A stretch of 64,000 bases of DNA from CBDCFV01 sp965203835. Its GTDB lineage: Bacteria > Chloroflexota > Dehalococcoidia > Lucifugimonadales > UBA3495. Shown here one piece after another: positions 16,713 to 25,285 of the stretch (its first letter is position 1; each line of letters opens with the position of its first letter). The notes under the pieces were generated by a model, which worked only from the letters and a program-made list of their open reading frames with translations, searched no databases and was not told where the DNA came from. The position numbers and the translations under genes are program-made. Location: assembly GCA_965203835.1 (NCBI GenBank), contig OZ241919.1, positions 930,001 through 994,000 of the forward strand, read 5' to 3'.

Positions 16713-18911
16713 ATGGCAGGTTCCGCGGTCGGACGCAGAGGCGCTTCAGCGCCCTCAATCAAGGACTTCATTAAGGCCAGGCCCGGCGTTGTCTTAGACG
16801 CGCTCGCGGTGTTGATTGTTCTATTGGGCGCCGGCTTGTCCCTTGTACTTTACCCCCAAATTCGGGAGGAGGCAGTAAATGCCCTGGCCTACGGGATGAT
16901 CCCCGTGGGATTGTGGGTTACGGCAGTCCTGGTTGCCTTGCGGTACTACCCCCGCTCATTGGTCCGGCACTGGCGGCAATGGACCGTCGGGGCCTTGGCT
17001 GTCGCCGTGGCCCTAGGCGCAATGTCCTTCGTTGACACTGACGACAGCCTTTGGTCCAGTACCGGGCTCAGTGGAAGCTGGGGGGCTCTCATTGCAGGCG
17101 ATTCCTTGGCTCTGGCTACCTTGAAACTGGTAGTCATAGTCGTCCTTACACCATTGCTGCTCTATCCCAGGCGTCTCGGCGTTATATACTACAAGGGAGT
17201 GCGAACACTCTGGGCAGCGGCCAAGCTTGGGGCACTCTACTTGTACTTGGCCATCTACTTCGCTGCCCACTACCTGGGCCAGTTCATTAAGCACGTCCGC
17301 ACTGGCCAATACCATTCTGGCATCGTCAACGGCATCCGGCGCGTGTTTTCCTTCAGGCACGGAACGGGTAAAGGGCGGAGCGGCGATATGGCGGAAGGGT
17401 ACGGGCCAAACGGCAGGGTGGAGTCCCAAACATGGCCGGAGTCAGACCAGGTTGAACCGCACGGCCCTCCGAGTGCGGTTAACGCAGCCCCCGTCAAGGT
17501 TCGAGGCTCCAAGTGGTCCCTGCCTTCCATCGAATGCTTGGCCCCTGCCGAACACCACGAGCAACCCATGGGCCCGCTGGAAGAAATGGCTCGCAATGTC
17601 GAGACTACCCTGGCGGAACATGGCGTGGCAGTAGAAGTCAAGGACATCAAATCCGGGCCGCGAATCATTCAATTCGGCTTGGCTCCCGGCTGGGTCTCCA
17701 AGAAGGGCGAAGGCGGCAAGGACGCCACGAGCCAAGGCAAGCCCGACAGCCGGGTAAAAGTCCAGAGCATTTTGACCAGGGAAAAAGACTTGGCATTGGC
17801 CCTTAAAACACCTTACTTGAGGATAGAGCCGTCCGTGCCCGGTGAAGGGTTGGTGGGTCTGGAAGTGCCTGCGCCTTCGCCGGGCAAGGTGCATCTCCGA
17901 GAGGTCATGGAGTCGCAGGAGTTTCAAAAAATCGTCGCCAAAGGCGGGCTGCCCGTGGCGATGGGCAAGGACAGCGGCGGCAACGCCTCGGTGGTGGACC
18001 TGTCTACCCTGCCCCACCTCTTGATTGCCGGCGCTACCGGCAGCGGCAAAAGCGTCTGTACAAATTCGGTAGTGGCCTCTCTGCTCTTGACCAAGCCGCC
18101 GGACCAACTGCGTCTGCTGATGGTGGACCCCAAGCGGGTGGAACTGACTCCCTTTAACGGCATTCCGCACCTGATCATGCCGGTAATCGTTGACGTGGAC
18201 AAGGTCAACTCCGCCCTCCAGGGCTTGATGAAGGAGATGCTCCGGCGCTACAAGCAGATGGAAGAGAGCGGGGTGCGGAATATCAGCGGCTATAATGCCC
18301 AAGCCAAAGAGCCGATGCCGTTCCTGCTTCTGATAGTGGACGAGTTGGCCGACTTGATGATGGCCGGCGGCTACGACATCGAGCAGAACCTGGTCAGGCT
18401 GGCCCAACTGGGGCGGGCTGCCGGAATACACTTGGTGCTGGCTACTCAACGCCCCTCCGTAAACGTGGTCACCGGTCTGCTCAAGGCAAACGTTCCGGCC
18501 CGTGTCGCCTTCGCCGTGGCCTCACAGGTCGACTCCAGGGTCATCCTGGACACGGTCGGCGCCGAGAGATTGCTGGGCAAGGGCGACATGCTTCTACTGA
18601 ACTCAGACTCCCCCAAGCCTCGCAGGGTGCAAGGCACACTGGTCTACGACGAAGAAATCGACAAGCTGGTCAAGTTCTGGAAGTCGCAGGAAGGAGGGCC
18701 GTTGCCTGAAATCCTGCTGGAAGACGACGATGATGATGAGGACGAGGACGGGGAGATCAACGAACACATGTTGGACCAAGCGCGGGAAATTGCCCTCAGG
18801 AGTCCCCGGGTCACGGCTTCGGTCCTGGAGCGGCGCCTGAAAGTCGGAAAACAACGGGCCGAACAAGTATTGGAACACTTGGAAGACGAGGGGTTGGTGA
18901 TGCCTCGCTAG
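16713..18911 (+). CDS. ftsK: DNA translocase FtsK/SpoIIIE
   Basis: A 732-residue ATP-driven DNA pump acting at the division septum to clear chromosomes. Four hydrophobic segments in residues 25-160 anchor it; a polar linker (about 215-260) leads to the alpha/beta motor with Walker A GATGSGKS (Lys446) and Walker B LLLIVDELADLMM. After a run of Asp/Glu (EDDDDDEDEDGE) the C-terminal winged-helix gamma domain (residues about 675-732), which reads orienting DNA sites, is complete. GGGAGGA lies before the ATG. Confidence 0.95.
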   Translation: MAGSAVGRRGASAPSIKDFIKARPGVVLDALAVLIVLLGAGLSLVLYPQIREEAVNALAYGMIPVGLWVTAVLVALRYYPRSLVRHWRQWTVGALAVAVALGAMSFVDTDDSLWSSTGLSGSWGALIAGDSLALATLKLVVIVVLTPLLLYPRRLGVIYYKGVRTLWAAAKLGALYLYLAIYFAAHYLGQFIKHVRTGQYHSGIVNGIRRVFSFRHGTGKGRSGDMAEGYGPNGRVESQTWPESDQVEPHGPPSAVNAAPVKVRGSKWSLPSIECLAPAEHHEQPMGPLEEMARNVETTLAEHGVAVEVKDIKSGPRIIQFGLAPGWVSKKGEGGKDATSQGKPDSRVKVQSILTREKDLALALKTPYLRIEPSVPGEGLVGLEVPAPSPGKVHLREVMESQEFQKIVAKGGLPVAMGKDSGGNASVVDLSTLPHLLIAGATGSGKSVCTNSVVASLLLTKPPDQLRLLMVDPKRVELTPFNGIPHLIMPVIVDVDKVNSALQGLMKEMLRRYKQMEESGVRNISGYNAQAKEPMPFLLLIVDELADLMMAGGYDIEQNLVRLAQLGRAAGIHLVLATQRPSVNVVTGLLKANVPARVAFAVASQVDSRVILDTVGAERLLGKGDMLLLNSDSPKPRRVQGTLVYDEEIDKLVKFWKSQEGGPLPEILLEDDDDDEDEDGEINEHMLDQAREIALRSPRVTASVLERRLKVGKQRAEQVLEHLEDEGLVMPR

Positions 18912-18936
18912 ACCTCCTTGACCGGAGTCCCCGTGT

Positions 18937-18942
18937 TACAAT
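18937..18942 (+). promoter_or_regulatory. TACAAT -10-like box upstream of first Uma2 gene
   Basis: A TACAATGCG sequence 36 bases before the start recurs before the second Uma2 copy, followed in both by CCCACACGGC and AAGATGGTT, so the duplication includes the leader. A convincing -35 box was not found. Confidence 0.35.
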
Positions 18943-18978
18943 GCGGAAACGTCACACCCACACGGCGAGGGCTGCAAG

Positions 18979-19533
18979 ATGGTTACCAAGCACAAGTTGA
19001 TTACCGCCGACGAACTGCTGATGATGCCTGAGGAAGGCATACGGTACGAGTTAATCCGCGGCGTGTTGAGTGAGAAAGTGGCTCCAGGATATCCGCACGG
19101 CATCGTAGTAAGCCGAACGAGCACCGCATTGTCCATCTATTCAGACGAGAACGATTACGGAACAGTCATTGCCGGGGACCCGGGGCACAGGTTGGAGCGC
19201 AATCCCGATACGGTGCGGGCGCCGGACGTGGCTTGGATTGCGCCGGGCCGTGTACCGGAAGGCATTGTGGGCTACCCTGATTTAGCCCCCGACCTTGCGG
19301 TCGAGGTCAAGTCTCCCAGCAACTCTTACGCGGCGATGGAAGACAAGGCGCTGATGTGGCTCAGTTACGGCTCGCGGGAGGTATGGATGGCTGACCCGGC
19401 CCATATCACTTTAACGAGGCACCGGCCGGGCGTCCCGCCGGTGACGCTGGGCGAGGACGACGTCCTTGACGGCGGCGACCTGCTTCCTGGATTTAGTATC
19501 CCCGTGTGGCGGCTCTTCCGGCGTCAGCGTTAA
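18979..19533 (+). CDS. Uma2 family nuclease-like protein (copy 1)
   Basis: A 184-residue DUF820/Uma2 protein with the PD-(D/E)XK nuclease fold: APDVAWI supplies the Asp strand and DLAVEVKSPSNSY the E-x-K. The family is very abundant in cyanobacteria and Chloroflexota, often in tandem, and its biological role is unproven. 142 of 184 residues match the next gene by direct alignment (about 77 %), with no gaps, so the pair arose by tandem duplication. Both have the same 5' leader. Confidence 0.9.
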   Translation: MVTKHKLITADELLMMPEEGIRYELIRGVLSEKVAPGYPHGIVVSRTSTALSIYSDENDYGTVIAGDPGHRLERNPDTVRAPDVAWIAPGRVPEGIVGYPDLAPDLAVEVKSPSNSYAAMEDKALMWLSYGSREVWMADPAHITLTRHRPGVPPVTLGEDDVLDGGDLLPGFSIPVWRLFRRQR

Positions 19534-19590
19534 CGGCGGACGAAAGCAAACAGGCCATCCGTAGAATCTGTGTGCCCGGTGGCCTCATAC

Positions 19591-19596
19591 TACAAT
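19591..19596 (+). promoter_or_regulatory. TACAAT -10-like box upstream of second Uma2 gene
   Basis: This is the counterpart of the box at 18937, at a similar distance from the start codon and in the same sequence context (TACAATGCG, then CCCACACGGC). Confidence 0.35.
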
Positions 19597-19639
19597 GCGA
19601 CCACCAAAGGATACGCCCACACGGCCGGGGTGCTGAAAG

Positions 19640-20194
19640 ATGGTTGTTAAACACAAGCTGATTACCGCCGACGAACTGCTTATGATGCCCGATGACGGCA
19701 AACGGTACGAGTTAATCCGCGGCGTGTTGAGTGAGAAAGTGACTGCCGGAGACCCGCACAGTATCGTAGTAAGCCGAGTTGATACTGCATTATCCAACTA
19801 TTCGGATGCCAAAGATTACGGAGAAACCCGTACCGGAGAACCCGGCTACCGGTTGGACCACAACCCCGACACGGTGCGCGCCCCCGACGTGGCTTGGATT
19901 GCGCCGGGCCGCGTACCAGCAGGCACAAGAGGATACCCCAACTTGGCTCCCGACCTTGCCGTGGAGATCAAGTCGCCCAGCAATTCGTATGCCGAGTTGG
20001 CGGACAAGGCGTTGATGTGGCTCAGTTACGGCTCGCGGGAAGTATGGATGATGGACCCGGAGCGTGTGATTGTAACCAGGCACCGACCGGGAGTTCCGCC
20101 AGAAATGCTGTACGAGGACGACATCCTTGACGGCGGCGAACTGCTGCCCGGCTTTACTATTCCTGTGTGGCGGCTGTTCCGCCGCAAGCGCTAA
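19640..20194 (+). CDS. Uma2 family nuclease-like protein (copy 2)
   Basis: A 184-residue paralogue of the preceding gene, the same length throughout. The PD-(D/E)XK core (APDVAWIAPG, DLAVEIKSPSNSY) is unchanged, while differences cluster around residues 61-70 and 141-155, which may be surface or DNA-contacting loops. Conservation of the catalytic residues in both copies suggests both are under selection. Function of the family is not established; hypotheses include mobile-element or repair-associated nuclease. Confidence 0.9.
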   Translation: MVVKHKLITADELLMMPDDGKRYELIRGVLSEKVTAGDPHSIVVSRVDTALSNYSDAKDYGETRTGEPGYRLDHNPDTVRAPDVAWIAPGRVPAGTRGYPNLAPDLAVEIKSPSNSYAELADKALMWLSYGSREVWMMDPERVIVTRHRPGVPPEMLYEDDILDGGELLPGFTIPVWRLFRRKR

Positions 20195-20317
20195 CGGCGA
20201 AACCCTGGGGCAGGCATTGGAGGAAGTTGGACGAACAGGGGCACGATCGCCGCGCGGTTCCCTTTGAAGGGACGCTTTGCTATTATTGGAACCACATGGA
20301 ACCAGAGCGTCTCCTTC

Positions 20318-21043
20318 TTGTTGATTGATCTCCACACCCACAGTTATCCAAAGTCCGACGACAGTTTCGTAGAGGTGGACGAGCTGCTGGATAGAGCCAG
20401 GTCCACCGGCTTGGACGGTGTGTGTCTCACCGAGCACGATGCCTTCTGGCCGGACGAGGAAGTCCGCAGGTTGTCCCGCAGGCACGGAGTGCTCGTGCTG
20501 CCCGGCAGCGAAATCAACACCGACGACGGGCATGTTATAGTGTTCGGCCTGAAACGTTATGTGTTCGGTCTGCACAAACCGCCATTCCTGGTGGACTCGG
20601 TACGGCGATGCAACGGCGCGATGATAGCCGCCCATCCCTACCGCCGGCGCTTTCTGGAAGACCCTGGCCGTGACCCGGAAGTGCGTCGGCACATGCTGCT
20701 GACGGCCAGCAAGGACGAGTTCTTCCGGCATTGCGACGCCATCGAGGGGATCAACGGCCGCGGCAGCGAAGTACAAAACCTCTTCTCGCATGACTTAGGC
20801 GGCCTGATCGGGGCTAGAATGACCGGCGGCAGCGACGCCCACCGCGTGGAACAGTTGGGGACGGCGGCCACTCGCTTCGAACGCCGGATCACCAACGTAG
20901 AAGACCTTGTCCGTGAGTTGAAGGCCGGTCGGTTTCACGCCGAGCGGATGTGCAGTTCCACAACGGACACCACAGCGTCCATGATACCCGGTGACGGGGA
21001 GCGCTCCGGCAACGATGCTTACGCGCTGCGCAAGGCGCATTGA
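20318..21043 (+). CDS. PHP-domain metal-dependent phosphoesterase
   Basis: About 241 residues with the PHP fold: IDLHTHS at the very start, LTEHDAFWP, PGSEINTDDGHV, AAHPYRR and GGSDAHR supply the usual metal-binding His/Asp residues. Members hydrolyse phosphoesters such as nucleoside 3',5'-bisphosphates or histidinol phosphate; the substrate is not readable. The start is uncertain: TTG at 20318 gives (M)LIDLHTHS as is normal for the family, while the frame opens 18 codons upstream without a ribosome site. Downstream of the Uma2 pair and upstream of the ABC ATPase. Confidence 0.83.
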   Translation: MLIDLHTHSYPKSDDSFVEVDELLDRARSTGLDGVCLTEHDAFWPDEEVRRLSRRHGVLVLPGSEINTDDGHVIVFGLKRYVFGLHKPPFLVDSVRRCNGAMIAAHPYRRRFLEDPGRDPEVRRHMLLTASKDEFFRHCDAIEGINGRGSEVQNLFSHDLGGLIGARMTGGSDAHRVEQLGTAATRFERRITNVEDLVRELKAGRFHAERMCSSTTDTTASMIPGDGERSGNDAYALRKAH

Positions 21044-21078
21044 AATCGCCCACAGGTTGACCTTCGGGAGGGGCAGAC

Positions 21079-22056
21079 ATGGCTGAAACTCTGGTTGTCG
21101 AAAACTTACACGTCAACTTCGGCACCCCCGGAGGCTCCGTAAACGCCCTCAACGGCGTCAGCTTCTCCCAGCAGGAGGGCGAGATTTACTGCATGGTAGG
21201 CGAAAGCGGGGCCGGAAAGAGCACCCTGGCCCTGGCTATCATGGGACTGTTGCCCATCAACGCTACGGTGTCCGAGGGCAGTGTCCTGTTCGATGGCGTG
21301 GACCTGCTGAAAGCCCACCCCGACCACATGCGTAACATACGCGGCAAGGACATCTCGATGGTGTTCCAGGACGCGCAGGCCGCCCTGAATCCGGTCCAGC
21401 TTGTGGGGCCACAGTTGGAGGAAGTGATCCTGGCGCACATGGACATTCGTCCACGGGTAGCCAACCAGATGGCCCAGGACATGCTGCGTGAGATGGGGCT
21501 GCCGGACCCCAAGCGCATAATGGGGCAATACCCCTTCAGCCTGAGCGGCGGCATGTGCCAGCGGGTCATGCTGGCCATAGCCTTGGTATTGCGTCCGCGG
21601 CTGCTGGTCGCCGACGAGCCCACATCGGGGCTGGACGTGACACTCCAAGCGGAAATCCTGGAGCGTCTGAAGGCGCTATGCCGGGACCAGGGGTCATCCA
21701 TACTGATGATCACCCACGACATGGGCATCGTAGCCAACATGGCCCACAAAGTCGGGGTCATCTATGCGGGAAGCGTGGTGGAGACGTCTCCGGTATTGCC
21801 CTTGTTCAAAGAACCCCAGCACCCATACACGTGGTCGCTGTTGAACACGTTGCCGCGATTGGACGACGCAGGCAGAAGGCTTCAGACCCTCCGCGGGGCA
21901 TCGCCGGACATGACAGACCTGCCGCAGGAATGCCCATTCCTGCCCCGCTGCCCCAAGGCGTTGTCCAGATGCCGCGTTGAGGACGCGCCGCCTCTGGCTC
22001 AAATTAGTGCGGACCACTGGGTTGCTTGCTACAACCCTGTTTCCGGTGAGGTCTGA
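21079..22056 (+). CDS. peptide/nickel ABC transporter ATP-binding protein (DppD/OppD-like)
   Basis: A 325-residue ATPase of oligopeptide/dipeptide importers. Walker A GESGAGKST, ABC signature LSGGMCQR, Walker B LLVADEPTSGLD and the H-loop ITHD are visible, as is the family's C-terminal cysteine-bearing region (CPFLPRCPKALSRC) and the HPYTWSLL motif. GGGAGG precedes the ATG. No permease, second ATPase or substrate-binding gene is adjacent, so it is either an orphan serving a transporter encoded elsewhere or a remnant of a broken operon. Confidence 0.92.
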   Translation: MAETLVVENLHVNFGTPGGSVNALNGVSFSQQEGEIYCMVGESGAGKSTLALAIMGLLPINATVSEGSVLFDGVDLLKAHPDHMRNIRGKDISMVFQDAQAALNPVQLVGPQLEEVILAHMDIRPRVANQMAQDMLREMGLPDPKRIMGQYPFSLSGGMCQRVMLAIALVLRPRLLVADEPTSGLDVTLQAEILERLKALCRDQGSSILMITHDMGIVANMAHKVGVIYAGSVVETSPVLPLFKEPQHPYTWSLLNTLPRLDDAGRRLQTLRGASPDMTDLPQECPFLPRCPKALSRCRVEDAPPLAQISADHWVACYNPVSGEV

Positions 22057-22069
22057 CCGGCCTCCTCCG

Positions 22070-22951
22070 CTAGGGGCCGTTGCCGTTGCCGCTTTCGGAC
22101 CCGGCGGGAATCCTGGACTCCAGACCGGGGCGCACCAGGAACTCGTAAATGCCGGCCCCTATTGGCCCCCCTACCAGCGGCCCCACGATGTAGGCCCAGA
22201 ACCCCGATGACGGGCCGGGTATGGCGATAGTCCCCCAGCCGGCGAAGAAGGCCACCAAGCGCGGGCCGAAATCGCGCGCCGGGTTCCAGCCTGCCTGGGT
22301 CAACGGGGCAAACAGGCTGATGAGCACCGCCACAGTAAAACCTATGAAAAACGGCGCCAGGTACTTGGTGGGCAGGCTGGAGTTGCGGTGGTCCACCAAG
22401 GCGAATATCACCAACAGGAGTATCGCCGTCCCGAACCCTTCCACCAGCGCAGCTCCCACGGGGCTGATTAAACCGGCCGCGTCCGGGCCAGTGCCGAACA
22501 TCGCCGGGTTGGGGAAATACTCTCCAAACACCATCGCCGAAAGCTGGCTGCCCGGTGCGCCGCGCACCAACCCCTCTACGGTTTCAAACCGCACTATGAA
22601 AGGACCGAACAGCCAGAGGACCGTCAGCCCGGCAAGGACCGCGCCCGCAAGTTGGGACAACCAGTAGGGCACGATCCGGGTCCAGGGGAAGGAAGCACGG
22701 CGGAAGATGGCGAAGGCAAGGCTGACGGCGGGATTGAGGTGGGCGCCGGAGACTGCCGCCGTTACGTAGATAGCGACGGTAACGCCAAATCCCCAGACGG
22801 CCGCCACCTGCCAGATTCCCGCTTGGGCGCCGGTGAGCACCGCCGCAGCCACGGAGCCGGTGCCGATGGTGACCATCAAATAGGTGCCGATTACTTCGGC
22901 CAAGCAGGCCCGAAGCAGGGACGAATCGAACAAGCCCTTCAGGGAAGGCAA
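22070..22951 (-). CDS. aquaglyceroporin (MIP family, GlpF-like)
   Basis: A 293-residue channel with six membrane helices and two NPA half-helices: GAHLNPAVS and GWNPARDFGPR. The Asp after the second NPAR is characteristic of glycerol facilitators, not strict water channels. The frame opens 79 codons further upstream, but this crosses tandem repeats and the end of holA; a TTG at 22951 has GGAAGG seven bases ahead and starts the protein just before its first helix, so it is chosen. Moves glycerol or similar small solutes across the membrane; no glpK or glpD is near. Confidence 0.88.
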   Translation of the reverse strand: MPSLKGLFDSSLLRACLAEVIGTYLMVTIGTGSVAAAVLTGAQAGIWQVAAVWGFGVTVAIYVTAAVSGAHLNPAVSLAFAIFRRASFPWTRIVPYWLSQLAGAVLAGLTVLWLFGPFIVRFETVEGLVRGAPGSQLSAMVFGEYFPNPAMFGTGPDAAGLISPVGAALVEGFGTAILLLVIFALVDHRNSSLPTKYLAPFFIGFTVAVLISLFAPLTQAGWNPARDFGPRLVAFFAGWGTIAIPGPSSGFWAYIVGPLVGGPIGAGIYEFLVRPGLESRIPAGSESGNGNGP

Positions 22952-22971
22952 AGGTCCACCTTCCCGCCTGC

Positions 22972-23025
22972 GCGGGAATGACGGGTTAGGCGGGAATGAC
23001 GGGTCAGGCGGGAACGACGGGTTAG
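22972..23025 (+). repeat. three tandem 18-bp units before the glpF-like gene
   Basis: GCGGGAATGACGGGTTAG occurs three times in a row (22972, 22990, 23008) with one or two changes. The first unit forms a hairpin with CTTCCCGCCTG immediately before it, so it belongs to the hairpin-repeat family. The array lies between holA and the channel gene. Confidence 0.85.
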
Positions 23026-23063
23026 ATTGCGCAACATGGGCCTCATTGGAGCGGCAGATGGGA

Positions 23064-24080
23064 TCATGCTCGATTACGGGCGCTGGCGGCTTGGTCCACC
23101 GCCAGCAATTCCAAGGCCAGATCGGGCTCCAGACGGCCCTGCTTGATGGCCAGGTCAGCTTCCAGCAAACGGTCGTACCGCCAGACAATGTTCTGCCAGG
23201 AATTGCGGCGCGCCTGCTCCACGGTCTTCCGAACGACGAACTGAGAGTTGACGCCGAGAGCCGCCCCCATGTCCCGCATCTGGACTCCTTGGTCCAGTGA
23301 ATACCGCGCTAAAGCCATCAACCGTAGTTGCCTTTCAATCATGGCGATGATGTAGGACGCATCCCTGCCGTCGTCCCTGAGTCTCTGGAGCAACTGCAAC
23401 GCCACCGCCTGCCGACCTTCGATCATTGCGTCCACGGCATTGAACACATTGGCTTCCCTGGCCTGATGCACCAGTTCGTTGACGTCGCTTTCCTCAATGC
23501 GACGGCCGGAGGCGTAAAGGGACAACTTCTCCAGTTCCCGGTCCAGGGCCCACAGATCGCTCCCGACCATGTCGGTCAAGGCGCCGATGGCTGGCGGGCT
23601 GATGCCTGCGCCCTTGTCCTCTACCGCCGTCTTGATCCAGCGGGCAAGGGCTTCTCCGGCGGGAGTGGTCAAGGCATGCACCTCTGCGACGGAACGCAAT
23701 GCTCGCAGGAGCGGGTTGTTGTCGGAGAGTTGGCCGTCGATGAAGAACAGCAACGTCGTTTCGGGCATCTGCGGGACGGCGTTCGCCAGGGTGTCCCATG
23801 CTCCCAGCGAGTTCCTGGAGGAGGCATCGCCGCCGGAGCGGCGGCCCCGCCCGCCGCGTCGCTCGAAGTTGCCCAGCAAGCCCTCCACCAAAACCACGCG
23901 GTAGGAGTCCATAAAGGGCAGGGCGTTGCAGATGGCCAGAAGCTCGGCAAGGTTGGTCTGTCCGCCGTTCAAGCGGTGGCGGTTGGCGTCCAATACGTCT
24001 CCCGCCCCGGCATCCGCCTCCAGACCGGCCAATCGTTGATGCACCAAGTAGGTGTCCCCGTGAAGCGCGTGGGCAGGCAA
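23064..24080 (-). CDS. holA: DNA polymerase III delta subunit
   Basis: A 338-residue HolA, the clamp-loader subunit that opens the beta sliding clamp. HGDTYLVHQRL near the start matches the family opening; LPFMDSYRVVLVEG and LLFFIDGQLSDNNPLL are the ATPase-like fold strands; the C-terminal helical collar domain includes ASYIIAMIERQLRLMALAR. The start is TTG with GGAG ten bases upstream; the frame does not extend sensibly beyond it because the hairpin repeats begin. Downstream on the same strand is the channel gene. Confidence 0.92.
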   Translation of the reverse strand: MPAHALHGDTYLVHQRLAGLEADAGAGDVLDANRHRLNGGQTNLAELLAICNALPFMDSYRVVLVEGLLGNFERRGGRGRRSGGDASSRNSLGAWDTLANAVPQMPETTLLFFIDGQLSDNNPLLRALRSVAEVHALTTPAGEALARWIKTAVEDKGAGISPPAIGALTDMVGSDLWALDRELEKLSLYASGRRIEESDVNELVHQAREANVFNAVDAMIEGRQAVALQLLQRLRDDGRDASYIIAMIERQLRLMALARYSLDQGVQMRDMGAALGVNSQFVVRKTVEQARRNSWQNIVWRYDRLLEADLAIKQGRLEPDLALELLAVDQAASARNRA

Positions 24081-24111
24081 CAGGTCACCGCTCCGAAAAC
24101 CTTGGCCCGGT

Positions 24112-24180
24112 GGATTCCCGCCCCCGCCTTCGCGGGGGTGACGTTCCTACGCGGGGGTGACGTTCCTGCGCGGGAAAGAC
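24112..24180 (+). repeat. hairpin-repeat cluster upstream of holA
   Basis: A GATTCCCGCC arm is followed by two 19-base units GCGGGGGTGACGTTCCTAC/GC and a GCGGGAAAGAC end. Same family as the other hairpin repeats of the window. Confidence 0.75.
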
Positions 24181-24320
24181 AACAGGGGTCAGCCAAGGGG
24201 TGAGTGTTAGAGGCTTGAGTGGGGAGAGCGGGCCACAATGCAGTCCGCCAGTTGATTATACCAATTTCGTCCGAGCCGCAACAGGACTTTTCCGGGGAGG
24301 GTTGGGTTCCGTTTCACTGG

Positions 24321-24677
24321 TTAAAGTCGCAGGAGGTTTGCCGGTATCAGCCGTCCCGCCAAGGGATCAACGGCGAGGGCGGCCTCCTCCAGAGAGACCA
24401 CGCCCAGCAGACTGGGTTCGCCTTCTTCCGCGAATATGACCGGTGTGGGAAATTCCAATCCCTCCAACCTTATGGTGGTTCTACCGACGTCGACTGGGAC
24501 AATCCTGCCGTCAGCGGTCTCCGATGGGAGTGACCTTTCGACGGGCACCCCAAATCTTTGCAGTAGTTCTCTGGGCACTGCCGTGTAGGTTGAGCCGGTG
24601 TCGACGGTGACCTCAAGGTCCTCGAACATCCTTCCCTGCGGGTCTCCGACTGCTATGGTTACCTTTACCGTTCCCAT
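24321..24677 (-). CDS. clan AA (retropepsin-like) aspartic protease
   Basis: A 118-residue protein with a single retropepsin-like domain: VTVDTGSTYTAVP near residues 23-35 holds the catalytic DTG, and FPTPVIFAEEG...LLGVVSLEEAALAVDP resembles the family's second half. Such single-domain proteases act as homodimers. Substrate is unknown. AGGAGAAG precedes the ATG. A second member of the same family lies at 31207, at the other side of the restriction-modification gene. No signal peptide is seen. Confidence 0.82.
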   Translation of the reverse strand: MGTVKVTIAVGDPQGRMFEDLEVTVDTGSTYTAVPRELLQRFGVPVERSLPSETADGRIVPVDVGRTTIRLEGLEFPTPVIFAEEGEPSLLGVVSLEEAALAVDPLAGRLIPANLLRL

Positions 24678-25285
24678 TCAGCTTCTCCTCGGCTTGTCTT
24701 CGTGTGGGGATGAGCAACGGGTGGAAAACGCCAAGGTCACGACCGCTTCGATGACCTGAGGACTCCTCATCTTGCACCCTCACCTTCTCCGGCATCCCGC
24801 GGAGCTTTGAAAGCCCTGGGACCGGTCGGCGCAGCCGACATCAACGTTGGCGGCGCAGCAGTCGTCCGCCGGTCCCCTTGCAGGCTGCCAGGAAGTTTGC
24901 CCCGGGCGACACCGGGGGCGCGATGATGCAAGGAAATTTTCTCTCGCGGGAGATCTCATCGCCTGCCGGAAAGCAGGCGGGTTGGTAAAGGGAGTCAAAT
25001 CCGGGATACCAGTCATGGGCGGCGGTCAAAGCGCCGCTCCGCCGCAAGCAGGCCTGGAAAGGCCTGCCGGGCGATACCGTTTCCACCCGTTGCTCTTGCG
25101 CCTTTTCCCCAAGGTTGGGCAACTACAAGGGTTGCCCTTACGTGTACTCCTGCAACAGTCAGAGGGGGATATACAGTCCGCGGCCTCCTTTGGGTTGAGT
25201 CAGGCGGGCGGGCTGCGCAGTCCCGGCCCGCTTTCCAGTGGTTACAGGCTAACGGGGTGCAATCCGACGTGTCAACGGGGAAATG
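24678..25285. other. 608-base gene-free stretch with four strong hairpins
   Basis: No supported protein gene is found between the aspartic protease and PaREP1 genes. Perfect hairpins lie at 24961-24978 (6-bp stem, loop CGGAAA), 25048-25067 (7-bp stem, loop TGGAAA), 25128-25148 (7-bp stem) and 25208-25231 (6-bp stem, 12-base loop). The two GGAAA-type loops resemble each other. The signatures of RNase P RNA, tmRNA, SRP RNA and cobalamin riboswitches were looked for by eye and not seen. It may be a structured RNA or a decayed element. Confidence 0.4.

Noticed and set aside
24678..25285. RNase P RNA, tmRNA, SRP RNA or cobalamin riboswitch
   Set aside because: None of the diagnostic stretches (such as GAGGAAAGTCC, GGTAAACTCC, or the B12 box) could be found on either strand.
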